From the NCBI GenBank assembly GCA_020635855.1, contig JACJYZ010000003.1, positions 372,001-436,000 on the forward strand: 64,000 nucleotides of DNA, given 5' to 3'. Numbering within the stretch: the first letter of the stretch is position 1; every line of letters begins with the position of its first letter. This DNA comes from Flavobacteriales bacterium (GTDB lineage Bacteria > Bacteroidota > Bacteroidia > JACJYZ01). This document shows, piece by piece, positions 41,531-50,437 of the stretch. The notes below the pieces were generated by a model, which did not search any database, had not been told where the DNA came from, and saw only the letters and a list, made by a program, of their open reading frames with translations. A program made the position numbers and the translations under genes.

Positions 41531-44455
41531 ATGAAATTTAAGTTTGATGCAAAACAACCCTATCAGTTAGACGCTATCAATGCAGTTGTCGAAGTATTTG
41601 AAGGCCAGCCCCTCAATAAGGGTGACTTTGAAATCACCTTTGAGAGCAAAGGAACCGGTGTGTTCGCTTCCCAAACGGAAACCGAACTCGGTGTGGGTAA
41701 CAAGCTCTATCCTGATGACAGCCAGCTTGTCGAAAATATCCGCACCATTCAGAAGCAGAACAACATCCACCAGGAATATTCCGTGCTTTCCAAAGGCAAG
41801 AACTTTGCTATTGAAATGGAGACCGGAACAGGCAAAACCTATGTTTATCTCCGCACTGCTTTTGAGCTGAACGCCAAGTACGGCTTCAAGAAGTTTATCA
41901 TTGTTGTTCCCTCCGTTGCTATCCGTGAAGGGGTGCTAAAGTCCATTGACTTAATGAAGGAACATTTCAGCCAGCTATACAACAAGGTTCCCTTCAACCA
42001 TTTTGTGTATGATTCAAAGCGGGTGAATGAGCTTCGGGGTTTCGCTATTGGTAACGAGCTGCAACTAATGATTATCAATATTGATTCCTTCAACAAGGCT
42101 TCCAACAACGTCATTCATCAATACAATGACCGGCTTTCTGGCAGAAAACCGATTGAGTTCATCCAGGCCACGAACCCCATTGTAATTATGGATGAACCTC
42201 AGAACATGGAAAGTGCGAAGGCAAAAGAATCCATTAACTCCCTCAATCCATTGTGTACGTTACGCTATTCGGCCACACACAGGGACAAGTACAACCTGCT
42301 CTACTCCCTTGATCCTATCAAAGCCTTCCAGTTACGGCTGGTAAAGAAAATATCGGTAGCTTCTGTATTGAGCGATAGCGACACCAATGCTGCTTATGTC
42401 AAGCTGAATAATGTTACCAATAAATCCGGCAAGATCACCTGCTCACTTTCCTTTCATAAAAACACACCGGAGGGTGTGAAAGAAGCAAAGGCTACATTTA
42501 AGCAGGATGATGATTTATACCTGAAATCCAATGAACGTGAAATATACCGGCACGGCTTTGAGATTGCTGAAATTAACTCCCGCCCTGGAATGGAGCACGT
42601 CAAATTTGCAAACGGCATACGGTTGTCGGTTGGACAGGAAAACGGAGGCGTGAAAAAGGACATTGTGAAGGAACAGATCAAAGCCACCATAAAAAACCAC
42701 TTTGAAAAGGAATTGCAGGTAAAAGACATGGGGCTGAAAGTGTTGTCGCTCATCTTTATTGACCGTGTGGACAATTACAGGGTATATAATGACAATGGCT
42801 ACGAGCTTGGCCAGTACGCAAAATGGTTTGAGGAAATCTATAAAGAGGCTGCCCAGGATTACGCCATGCTGCTGGATATAGTGCCTGTTCACAAAGTTCA
42901 TAACGGCTATTTCTCCAAAGACAAGAAAGGGAACATGAAGGATACCAAAGGCGACACCAACGATGATGCCGACACGTACAGTCTGATAATGAAGGACAAG
43001 GAGAAGTTGTTGAGCCTTGATGAGCCGTTAAAATTCATTTTCTCACACTCTGCCCTGCGGGAAGGATGGGACAACCCCAACGTGTTCCAGATTTGTACGC
43101 TGAATGAAACCAAGTCCACACTGAAAAAACGACAGGAAATCGGAAGGGGCTTACGCTTGCCGGTTAATCAGGATGGGGAAAGGATTTTCAGTGACAACAT
43201 CAATAACCTGGTGGTGATTGCCAATGAAAGCTATGAGGATTTTGCTTCTACCCTACAAAGAGAATTTGAAGAAGACTGCGGAGTTGTGTTCGGCAGGCTG
43301 CCCATTGAGGCATTTGTCGGAATAAAATACACGGTAGATGAGCAGGAAAAGGAAATTGAGCTGGATGAATCTGAAAGTATTTGGGAACACTTTAAGGAAA
43401 ACGGCTGGATAGCAGACGATGGCTTTATCAATAAGTCATTTGGCGAAGCCGTAGATGCGGATGAAATCACCCTGCCGGAAAATACGCATGTCAGCAGACA
43501 GGAAGTAATACAGGTAGTTGAACGCTTCCAGCTTGAAAACCACATTGAAGACCACAACAAGAAACACAAGGTAAAGCTGAACGAAAGAGTATTGCTGGAT
43601 CCGGAGTTTGAGAAATTCTGGAATACCATCAATACCCGAACCATCTATTCAGTGGACTACAAAACCGAAGACCTTATAAAAAAGGCAGCGGAGGCTGTGA
43701 GTAAAATGGACAAGATAAAGCCACCGCAGGTACGTACTCAAATGGCCGACCTGAACATAGAGACCAAAGGCGTATCTACACAGTTGGTGCAGATTGATGC
43801 TCCGGTGTTTGCTGAAAAAGCGAAGAAAGTGCCGGATATTCTCACCTACATTCAGGGGAAAACAGAGCTTACCCGATCAACGATTTACGATATTCTGGTT
43901 CAGTCCAGGCGTTTGCCTGAATTGCCGGTGAACCCACAGCAGTTCATGGATCAGGCGGTCAGGGAAATTCGTGCAGTGATGAACCGGATAATCATTGAAG
44001 GTATTAAGTATGAAAAGCTGGAGAGTACCGGAAAGGATGCCAGCCGTTATGAAATGTCCCGCTTCCGTGAAGAAGAACAGCGGTTGTTTGCATTGGAAGA
44101 TAAATCCTACAAGGTAGTCAATGAAGATAAGTCGGTGTATGACTTCATTACCTACGATTCCAAAGTAGAGAAGAAATTCGCCAAAGACCTGGATGCAAAC
44201 AAAAAGGTTAAGTTCTTCATCAAATTACCAGGCTGGTTCACCGTAGATACACCGGTAGGCCAGTACAACCCTGACTGGGCGATATTGAAGCAAAACGGGG
44301 ATATAGTGTACATGATACGGGAAACCAAGTCAACCAAAGACCAATTAAAATTAAGAATCACCGAATCAGATAAAATCCATTGTGGCCGTCAGCACTTCGA
44401 GACCATAGGCGTTGACTATGACGTGGCCACTACGATAGAGGATTCGGGGGTGTAA
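41531..44455 (+). CDS. res: Type III restriction enzyme, Res subunit
   Basis: The 974-residue protein begins with the Res-typical 'AKQPYQLDAINAVVEVFEG', then Walker A 'IEMETGTGKTYVYLRTAFEL' (about 95), a DEPQ box 'IVIMDEPQNMES' (about 217), SF2 motif VI 'KKRQEIGRGLRLPVN' (about 532) and at the C-terminus a PD-(D/E)XK nuclease: 'YNPDWAILKQNGDIVYMIRETKS' (about 911-934) with the D...E-x-K residues. It should translocate or switch on DNA and cut when two unmethylated sites face each other. All key motifs look intact. Confidence 0.94.
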   Translation: MKFKFDAKQPYQLDAINAVVEVFEGQPLNKGDFEITFESKGTGVFASQTETELGVGNKLYPDDSQLVENIRTIQKQNNIHQEYSVLSKGKNFAIEMETGTGKTYVYLRTAFELNAKYGFKKFIIVVPSVAIREGVLKSIDLMKEHFSQLYNKVPFNHFVYDSKRVNELRGFAIGNELQLMIINIDSFNKASNNVIHQYNDRLSGRKPIEFIQATNPIVIMDEPQNMESAKAKESINSLNPLCTLRYSATHRDKYNLLYSLDPIKAFQLRLVKKISVASVLSDSDTNAAYVKLNNVTNKSGKITCSLSFHKNTPEGVKEAKATFKQDDDLYLKSNEREIYRHGFEIAEINSRPGMEHVKFANGIRLSVGQENGGVKKDIVKEQIKATIKNHFEKELQVKDMGLKVLSLIFIDRVDNYRVYNDNGYELGQYAKWFEEIYKEAAQDYAMLLDIVPVHKVHNGYFSKDKKGNMKDTKGDTNDDADTYSLIMKDKEKLLSLDEPLKFIFSHSALREGWDNPNVFQICTLNETKSTLKKRQEIGRGLRLPVNQDGERIFSDNINNLVVIANESYEDFASTLQREFEEDCGVVFGRLPIEAFVGIKYTVDEQEKEIELDESESIWEHFKENGWIADDGFINKSFGEAVDADEITLPENTHVSRQEVIQVVERFQLENHIEDHNKKHKVKLNERVLLDPEFEKFWNTINTRTIYSVDYKTEDLIKKAAEAVSKMDKIKPPQVRTQMADLNIETKGVSTQLVQIDAPVFAEKAKKVPDILTYIQGKTELTRSTIYDILVQSRRLPELPVNPQQFMDQAVREIRAVMNRIIIEGIKYEKLESTGKDASRYEMSRFREEEQRLFALEDKSYKVVNEDKSVYDFITYDSKVEKKFAKDLDANKKVKFFIKLPGWFTVDTPVGQYNPDWAILKQNGDIVYMIRETKSTKDQLKLRITESDKIHCGRQHFETIGVDYDVATTIEDSGV

Positions 44456-44466
44456 AAATTTAGAAC

Positions 44467-45690
44467 ATGGAATATATATACATCAATGGAGCGAGTTCAG
44501 TCGCAGTTGAAAAGTCGGCAGATGGAACGACTGTTGAAAAGGTTTTTATTGATGGTAAGGAGCATCATTTTGAAGAGAATGATGTTCAAAACAAAGAGCA
44601 GTACGCCATTCAAACAAAGAGAAATAAATATCAAAAGTTTTTGAATCGACAGTTTGAAAACTTAGTGGTACTGACAGGGGCAGGTTCTTCCGTTGGATTT
44701 GGTATGGATGACAAAAAGGGGAAATTACTTTCTGAATTATGGGATGATACCAAAGACAAGTTGGGACAGGAGAAGCTCGATAAGTTTTGTAAACTGGTCA
44801 ATTACACGGATAAAAAAGAAGATGGTGAGTATTTAAAGAATCTGGAAAAGCTGCTATCTGTTGCTAATGCTGCAAAAGACTTTGTAAAATCCACAGATGA
44901 AGTTAAAATTCCTGATACCATAAAAGAGATAGAAGCTATAATAAAGGAAAAATGTGAACTAAAATTACCAACGGACGCACCTCATTACACTTTCTTAGAA
45001 AAAATAACAAGGCGAAAAGTAACTCTGCCCAGAGTAAAAGTATTTACACTGAATTATGATACTCTTTTTGAGCAAGCTGGAAGAAAAGGGAACTTTACAA
45101 TCATTGATGGTTTTTCATTCTCTTTTCCAAGATATTTCAGTGGTAGAAATTTTGATTATGATATTGTTCACCGAGACAAAAGCAGGCTTAAAGAGGAAGA
45201 TAATTTTATCAGTCGGGTTTTCCATCTTTATAAGCCTCATGGATCTGTAGATTGGGAAAAAACCCCAGAAGGAATAAAACAGGCTGATTCAGTCAAAAAG
45301 GCGTTGATGATTTACCCAAAAGACAGCAAATATGAAAGCTCCTACGAGCAACCATTTTTTGAAATGATGTCTCGTTTTCAGCAGAATTTAAGACAGGACA
45401 ATGTTTTGTTAATTTCCATTGGATTTAGTTTTAGTGATAAGCATTTAGTAACTGCCATTCAGGAAGCATTGGAACAAAATTCCGGATTCCAGCTCATGGT
45501 GCTGAATAAAGGGATTGATACTTCCGACAGTTTTAAATGGTTATACGATCTATCACAGAGACATGCAAACATTGTTTTAATGGATGAGTTATTTTCTGAT
45601 TTTGCACTACACTATCCATTATTGAAGTCCTATAATCAGGATGAATACAAGAAGATTACCATAAATCTACCGGAGGCAGATGGAGAATAG
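44467..45690 (+). CDS. SIR2-family NAD-binding protein (partner of HerA)
   Basis: The 407-residue protein has a short N-terminal domain (about 1-50) and a SIR2 fold with the NAD motif 'LVVLTGAGSSVGFGM' (about 67), the Asn-Asp pair in 'FTLNYDTLFEQAG' and the catalytic-type His in 'HLYKPHGSVDW' (about 257). Next to HerA it matches the described two-gene SIR2-HerA anti-phage systems, in which the SIR2 component degrades NAD. It overlaps herA by 11 bp and follows res by 11 bp, so it is part of the same operon as the type III genes. Confidence 0.88.
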   Translation: MEYIYINGASSVAVEKSADGTTVEKVFIDGKEHHFEENDVQNKEQYAIQTKRNKYQKFLNRQFENLVVLTGAGSSVGFGMDDKKGKLLSELWDDTKDKLGQEKLDKFCKLVNYTDKKEDGEYLKNLEKLLSVANAAKDFVKSTDEVKIPDTIKEIEAIIKEKCELKLPTDAPHYTFLEKITRRKVTLPRVKVFTLNYDTLFEQAGRKGNFTIIDGFSFSFPRYFSGRNFDYDIVHRDKSRLKEEDNFISRVFHLYKPHGSVDWEKTPEGIKQADSVKKALMIYPKDSKYESSYEQPFFEMMSRFQQNLRQDNVLLISIGFSFSDKHLVTAIQEALEQNSGFQLMVLNKGIDTSDSFKWLYDLSQRHANIVLMDELFSDFALHYPLLKSYNQDEYKKITINLPEADGE

Positions 45691-46829
45691 AAATCCTTTT
45701 GATCATAGTTATTTTATTGGGTATGTTAATGAGGTATCACCTCAGGTTGTAAAGGTGCATTTTCCTTCCTCAACATTACTGCAATCATACACATTCAAAG
45801 GAGAAAACTTGAACGGTGGATTGGTGGGGAGTTTCGTTGTTATTGAGGGGGAACAGCATGGTTTCTTAGGCAAAATCTTAGAACTTTCTTTGCCTGAGAA
45901 AGAAAGATTAGAGCTAAGTGAAAAATCATTTAAAAACAAAGATTTTCACCCGACCGGTAAAATTGAAATTCTTTTATCATTTGATTTATTTGAACCAACC
46001 AAAGTTGAAAAGGGGTTAAATGCTTTACCCGTGATCGGAGCAAAGGTATTTGTTTGTTCGTCTAATTTTATCAAAGGTTATTTTCGGAAGTTCGGAGTAA
46101 AAGATGGAGCCATAGGGACAAGCCCTGTTTTTGAATTAGGAACACTCACCTATGACAAATCCGCATCTATTGAAATTTCACAACAGGCTCTTTTCGGTAG
46201 GCATTGTGCAGTAGTTGGAACAACTGGTGGGGGAAAAAGTTTTACAGTTAGTAAATTATTGGAAGGGGTAGCATCAAATAAGGGAAAAGCAATTTTAATT
46301 GATGCAACCGGAGAATATGCAACTCAGGATAGCAATGGCTATTCCGACCAACCTTCTATCCTTTCTAAGGAGTCATTTTTTCACTATTCCAATCTAACTG
46401 TTGGTGATCTTTTTGTGCTTTTAAGACCCTCTGGACAAGTTCAGCAGCCAATATTGTTAGATGCTATTCAATCATTGAAACTTGTAAAGATAGCCAATAG
46501 GGAAGGCAAGAATTTAAGTCATATTAAAAATGGCGTTTTGATTAAGCAGAAAGCAGATAAGAAACCAGTTTTTGATTTGTATAATGAATTTTCCGATGAA
46601 ATTGAAGCGGGTTTTGCTGACTTCGATATTCAAAATTTGACACAGCAACTTAGGAGAGAATGTGTTTATGATAGCAATGATTATGGTAATGACATTACGA
46701 AATGGGGCGATATTGATAAACGAAAATATGAGAATAGCACCAGCCTGTTTTTAAGAACAGAAACTCTCGTACAATCAGACTCTTTCAAAAGGATATTTGG
46801 TTTTGGCAAACAGAAAGATGATGATGGTG

Positions 46830-46833
46830 AATT
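46830..46833. repeat. Target-site duplication of the IS, left copy (AATT)
   Basis: AATT at 46830-46833 is repeated at 48043-48046 on the other side of the IS; a 4-bp duplication is within the 3-5 bp range of IS3-family elements. Confidence 0.8.
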
Positions 46834-46891
46834 TGTAAGCTCCCCTAAAAACAGGACAGTTTAGAAATGTAGTAAATTTAAACTGTCAAGT

Positions 46892-47158
46892 ATGAAAAAG
46901 AGCAAGTTTACCGCCCATCAAATTGTCAAGATCCTTCAGGAATATGAAGGAGGCAAAACGGCCGTTGAGGTATGTCGTGATCACGGCATCAGCCAGGCCA
47001 CATTGTATAGCTGGAAGAAGAAATACGGAGGCATGGAAGCCAGTGACCTGAAGCGCTTGAAGGAGTTGGAAGAAGAGAATGCGAAGCTCAAGCGCATGTA
47101 TGCAGAGTTGGCGCTGGATCACCAGATGGCCAAGGAGATCATCTCAAAAAAGCTTTAA
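46892..47158 (+). CDS. IS3-family OrfA (HTH transposase subunit)
   Basis: The 88-residue protein has an HTH of IS3 OrfA type: 'KKSKFTAHQIVKILQEYEGGKTAVEVCRDHGISQATLYSWKKKYGGM', then a leucine-zipper-like 'DLKRLKELEEENAKLKRMYAELALDHQMAKEII'. Near its end AAAAAAG (47146-47152) allows a -1 shift into orfB. Confidence 0.93.
   Translation: MKKSKFTAHQIVKILQEYEGGKTAVEVCRDHGISQATLYSWKKKYGGMEASDLKRLKELEEENAKLKRMYAELALDHQMAKEIISKKL
47146..47152 (+). promoter_or_regulatory. A6G programmed -1 frameshift site
   Basis: AAAAAAG two codons before the orfA stop, with orfB open in the -1 frame from 47152 on (GCT TTA AAG...), is the standard frameshift signal of IS3-family elements and would give an OrfAB transposase. 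Confidence 0.8.
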
Positions 47159-48015
47159 AGCCCTGCCAGAAGCGATCGATTGCCAATGAACTATCCTGTT
47201 ACGGTATCAGCAGGGCGTGCCGTGTATTGCAGGTATCACGATCGGTGATTTACTATGAATCGATCAAAGACGATAAGGTCATTGAAGACGCATTGCTAAG
47301 CAAAGCCGAAGCCCACCCCCGCGAGGGCTTTTGGAAGGCTTACGGGCGACTTCGCCTGGAAGGTGAATCGTGGAATCACAAAAGGGTTTACAGGGTATAC
47401 AAAAAGCTTGGACTGTCCATGCGCAGAAAAACAAAGAAGCGATTGCCGGCCAGAGTAAAACGTCGATTGGAAGTTCCCCGGGAGTTGAATCACACTTGGT
47501 CCATCGACTTCATGCAAGACCGTTTGGAGAACGGCCGTAAGGTGCGTTGCTTTAATGTCATTGATGATGCCAACCGGGAGATTCTGGATGTAGAGATTGA
47601 TTACTCACTGAAGAGCAAAAGGGTTATATGGGTATTGAATCACCTGATCAGGCGCAGAGAAAAGCCCAAGCGTATCAGAATGGATAACGGCCCGGAATTG
47701 GTTGCGCAGATTACTCAGCAATGGAGCGAGGCTCATCAGATTGAGTTCATCTATATCCAGCCCGGCAAGCCCACGCAGAACGCTTATGTAGAACGGTTCA
47801 ATGGCTCCTATCGCAGAGGAGTACTGGATGCGCACATCTTCGAGAACCTGGATCAACTCCGGGTCGCTTCCCAGATATGGCAAGAAGATTATAACCATCA
47901 CCGGCCACACGATGGTCTCAAAGGTCTGCCACCGGTGATGTACGCAGAAAAATTCCTTCAAGGGGCTAGCCCCTTGAAGGAATCATCAGAAGAAGATGAA
48001 AGTTTGTTAGTTTAG
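47152..48015 (+). CDS. IS3-family OrfB (DDE integrase domain)
   Basis: The frame continues from the slippery site (ALKPCQKRSIANELSCYG...) to 48015 and is translated as a fusion with OrfA. The rve core has the DDE residues in 'HTWSIDFMQDRLENGRKVRCF', 'RIRMDNGPELVAQ' and 'NAYVERFNGSYRRGVLDAHIF', with the family-typical 35-residue spacing between the last D and E. A stand-alone start may also lie at 47227. Confidence 0.93.
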   Translation, partial: ALKPCQKRSIANELSCYGISRACRVLQVSRSVIYYESIKDDKVIEDALLSKAEAHPREGFWKAYGRLRLEGESWNHKRVYRVYKKLGLSMRRKTKKRLPARVKRRLEVPRELNHTWSIDFMQDRLENGRKVRCFNVIDDANREILDVEIDYSLKSKRVIWVLNHLIRRREKPKRIRMDNGPELVAQITQQWSEAHQIEFIYIQPGKPTQNAYVERFNGSYRRGVLDAHIFENLDQLRVASQIWQEDYNHHRPHDGLKGLPPVMYAEKFLQGASPLKESSEEDESLLV

Positions 48016-48042
48016 CGATGTCCTGAAAATGGGGAGCTTACA

Positions 48043-48046
48043 AATT
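48043..48046. repeat. Target-site duplication of the IS, right copy (AATT)
   Basis: AATT, identical to 46830-46833. The herA reading frame resumes at 48047 once this copy and the IS are removed. Confidence 0.8.
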
Positions 48047-48594
48047 GACAAAGAAAATTTCAGATTTTCTGGCGGGCGATAAAAACCTTTTAAGAATAGG
48101 TTTTGAGAATGTTGGATTTGATTTTCAGGCAAGAGAAATTGTGGCAAATTCTATCGGAAAATTTCTGTTGGAAAAAGCTCGTAAAGGGGACTTTAAAAAT
48201 GCTCCACTAATTCTTTTTATTGATGAAGCTCACCAATACCTGAATAAAAGTGTGAAGGATGAATATTTTGAATTGACAGAATTGAACTCTTTTGATTCAA
48301 TAGCAAAAGAATGTAGAAAACATGGTTTGTTTCTAACTATTGCAACCCAGATGCCACGAGATATTCCTGTTGGCACATTGAGCCAAATGGGAACTTTTAT
48401 TGTTCATAGATTAATAAATCATTTTGATAAAGAATCTGTTGCAAATGCAAGTTCATCCGCAAACCGTAATACCTTAGATTTTTTACCTGTACTTGGGGCG
48501 GGTGAGGCAATTCTAATTGGAGTAGATTTTCCCATGCCAGTAATGCTAAAGATTGATCTACCAGAAACTAAGCCTGATTCCGGTACTCCCCAAT

Positions 48595-50418
48595 TTAGAA
48601 TTTAACATTTTTCCAGTGCTCCCAAATAATCACCATTGCCAGCGTATCCAGCTTGCAATACCGTAGCAATGCTTTCTCGTATGCTTTTTTCACTTCCGGC
48701 TTGTTCTTATTCAGGCCAAAGAGCATGTCCTCATAAGCCCGCATGGCTCCGGTTCCTTCGTTGACCGCTTCGGCTTCCGCAGAAATTTCTAACTGAGGTA
48801 AGTGTTTATAGGGGTTTTCAATATGGCCGTGTTCATCCAACACATACAGACTTAGATCGTCCTCAAAGTTTTGCAACCAGTTAATTGTCCGCTCGGATTT
48901 GTTGGCGGCCAATACTGCCGGTAGGGTTACTTTGATGGAGGTACGGCCCTTCATTACCGGATGAAAATAATAGTCCAGCGCCATTCTATTCATGTCAATC
49001 AATGTTCCGGAACCGTTCTTGTCAAACTTAACCACGTATTCCAGCCATTTTTTTAATGCAGGATTGGAATAGCCATATTCCTCCATTTGGTTGTAAATAT
49101 TCCGCAGGGTGGTATTTTCATGTGTGGCCCACATAAGATGTGTGCCGGAATAGCCTATTTGCTGCATAAGGCTTTCTGCAAACTGAAAGCTGGGGAATTT
49201 AGGTTCCGTATTGAGCCACTCGGTATGTACCGGATCCGCCCCTGGTGATTTAATCGTGTGACAGCTCCACTGAAAAGCACTCATTTCGTATGGGTGCATG
49301 TTTTTGTGAAAAGGCAGGGCTGTTACGCAAGTCTCAAAGTCAATAAAGTGTAAGGGATACTTCCATGAGCTGATCTCAGCTTTTAAACCGGCAGATGTCC
49401 ACTCGGTATTGGTTTTGGTGTTTTCAATCTGGATTAACTGCCGTTCTCCACGTTTACCTTTCAGTTCTTCCACCGGCATATCAAAAAGGGAAACTTTCCC
49501 CCCGGCTATCAGTTCATTTACAACCGGTTCTTTTGTGCCGCCAATGGTTCCAACATGATATAAGTCCTTTACGTGTTGTTCCGGTTCTTTAATTCCCTTC
49601 CAGCATTCGTGATAGCCCGACTTTTCTGTGCCATTGTCCGAAACGTATTCGCAGTTAAAACACTTTTTGTCAAGAGGGGAAATTATTTTAGTGCCTTTGA
49701 CCAGGCTATCTGCAAATGTCATGGCATTGGTTTGAATTGCCCTTGCCAGACCATGTACTTGCTCCGACACATCCACCAATACCATCAAAGCGTCTTTTCT
49801 GATCAGTTCGGGATCACCGGTAAATACAATATCAAAGAACTTAAAGTCATTATGCGTTTCAATCTCCCGAAGGTCAAACAAGGAATTAAGCCCTTCAATC
49901 TTTGTTCTGGCTGCCTTGTCTGGCACAAAGAAAAACGGGTTAATGGTAAATTCAGGATATGCTTCGGATAAAACATGCACCTGAAAAGCAATATCCTCCA
50001 AATGATCTTTCCAGCCACGTAAGGACGGGTTCACACTGTCATAGCCTTTGGATTTTACCTCGATGAGATTTACCGTAGTTCCTTTTTTTTCAAGAATGTC
50101 AATCGCTGCAACCTTGCCATTTGAAAGAATGGCAGCTTCAAATAAGGTGATATTATCCTTCTTTAGCAGCTCTTTTGTTTCCTCAATAGCTGATGCGATT
50201 CCTTTGCGGTTGTCAATCCGATGACCACCAGGGTAAAACAGTGTAGCCATTTCACCAACAGCATATCCTCCTTCGGCCAGATACTCCATGTACTCGTTCC
50301 CTTCATTCGCAGAAGGATACCCGTTTTTCAGGTAGTGGAGCTTGGTGGCACAGTTTTGTGCAACACGAAAGTCTGACTTGGATAATATTTTTTTAAAATT
50401 AAGCTGCTGCATGTTCAA
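48595..50418 (-). CDS. DUF2779-family nuclease-like protein
   Basis: The 607-residue protein has an N-terminal Cas4/PD-(D/E)XK-like part (about 1-170), with 'KVAAIDILEKKGTTVNLIEVKSKG' giving the D...E-x-K residues. A Cys-bearing stretch (CFNCEYVSDNG...CWKGI) follows, near residues 255-280. The C-terminal DUF2779 domain has 'LHFIDFETCVTALPFHKNMHPYEMSAFQWSCH', an acidic DxE exonuclease-type motif. It overlaps the herA 3' end by 11 bp tail to tail. It may belong with the defence genes, but no described system with this gene is known to me. Confidence 0.8.
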   Translation of the reverse strand: MNMQQLNFKKILSKSDFRVAQNCATKLHYLKNGYPSANEGNEYMEYLAEGGYAVGEMATLFYPGGHRIDNRKGIASAIEETKELLKKDNITLFEAAILSNGKVAAIDILEKKGTTVNLIEVKSKGYDSVNPSLRGWKDHLEDIAFQVHVLSEAYPEFTINPFFFVPDKAARTKIEGLNSLFDLREIETHNDFKFFDIVFTGDPELIRKDALMVLVDVSEQVHGLARAIQTNAMTFADSLVKGTKIISPLDKKCFNCEYVSDNGTEKSGYHECWKGIKEPEQHVKDLYHVGTIGGTKEPVVNELIAGGKVSLFDMPVEELKGKRGERQLIQIENTKTNTEWTSAGLKAEISSWKYPLHFIDFETCVTALPFHKNMHPYEMSAFQWSCHTIKSPGADPVHTEWLNTEPKFPSFQFAESLMQQIGYSGTHLMWATHENTTLRNIYNQMEEYGYSNPALKKWLEYVVKFDKNGSGTLIDMNRMALDYYFHPVMKGRTSIKVTLPAVLAANKSERTINWLQNFEDDLSLYVLDEHGHIENPYKHLPQLEISAEAEAVNEGTGAMRAYEDMLFGLNKNKPEVKKAYEKALLRYCKLDTLAMVIIWEHWKNVKF

Positions 50419-50437
50419 CTTTAAATGACCGCCCCAT

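Larger units (their letters stand above)
46834..48042 (+). mobile_element. IS3-family insertion sequence, 1209 bp, complete
   Basis: The ends are inverted repeats beginning TGTAAGCTCCCC (left 46834-46858; right complement 48019-48042) and continuing with a ...CAGGACA block; they carry the TG...CA termini of the family. It contains orfA (46892-47158) and orfB in the -1 frame (to 48015), with an A6G slippery site at 47146-47152, and is flanked by AATT duplications. All parts look functional. Confidence 0.93.
45680..48605 (+). pseudogene. herA: HerA-type ATPase gene split by an IS3-family element
   Basis: The 5' part (45680-46833) encodes the HAS-barrel-like N-terminus and Walker A 'AVVGTTGGGKSFTVSKLLEG' (about residue 176); the 3' part (48047-48605) encodes Walker B 'ILFIDEAHQYLNKS' and the arginine/Gln region 'TIATQMPRDIPVGTLSQMGT'. 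An IS (46834-48042) with 4-bp target copies AATT separates them. Removal of the IS and one AATT restores one frame of 571 codons (570 aa) with no other defect, so the insertion is recent. As it stands the ORF reads into the IS and stops at 46864, leaving an ATPase without Walker B; the defence system is probably silenced. Confidence 0.93.

Noticed and set aside
48045..48605. Independent ATPase gene starting after the IS
   Set aside because: It has no Walker A and joins in frame with the upstream HerA part once the IS is removed.
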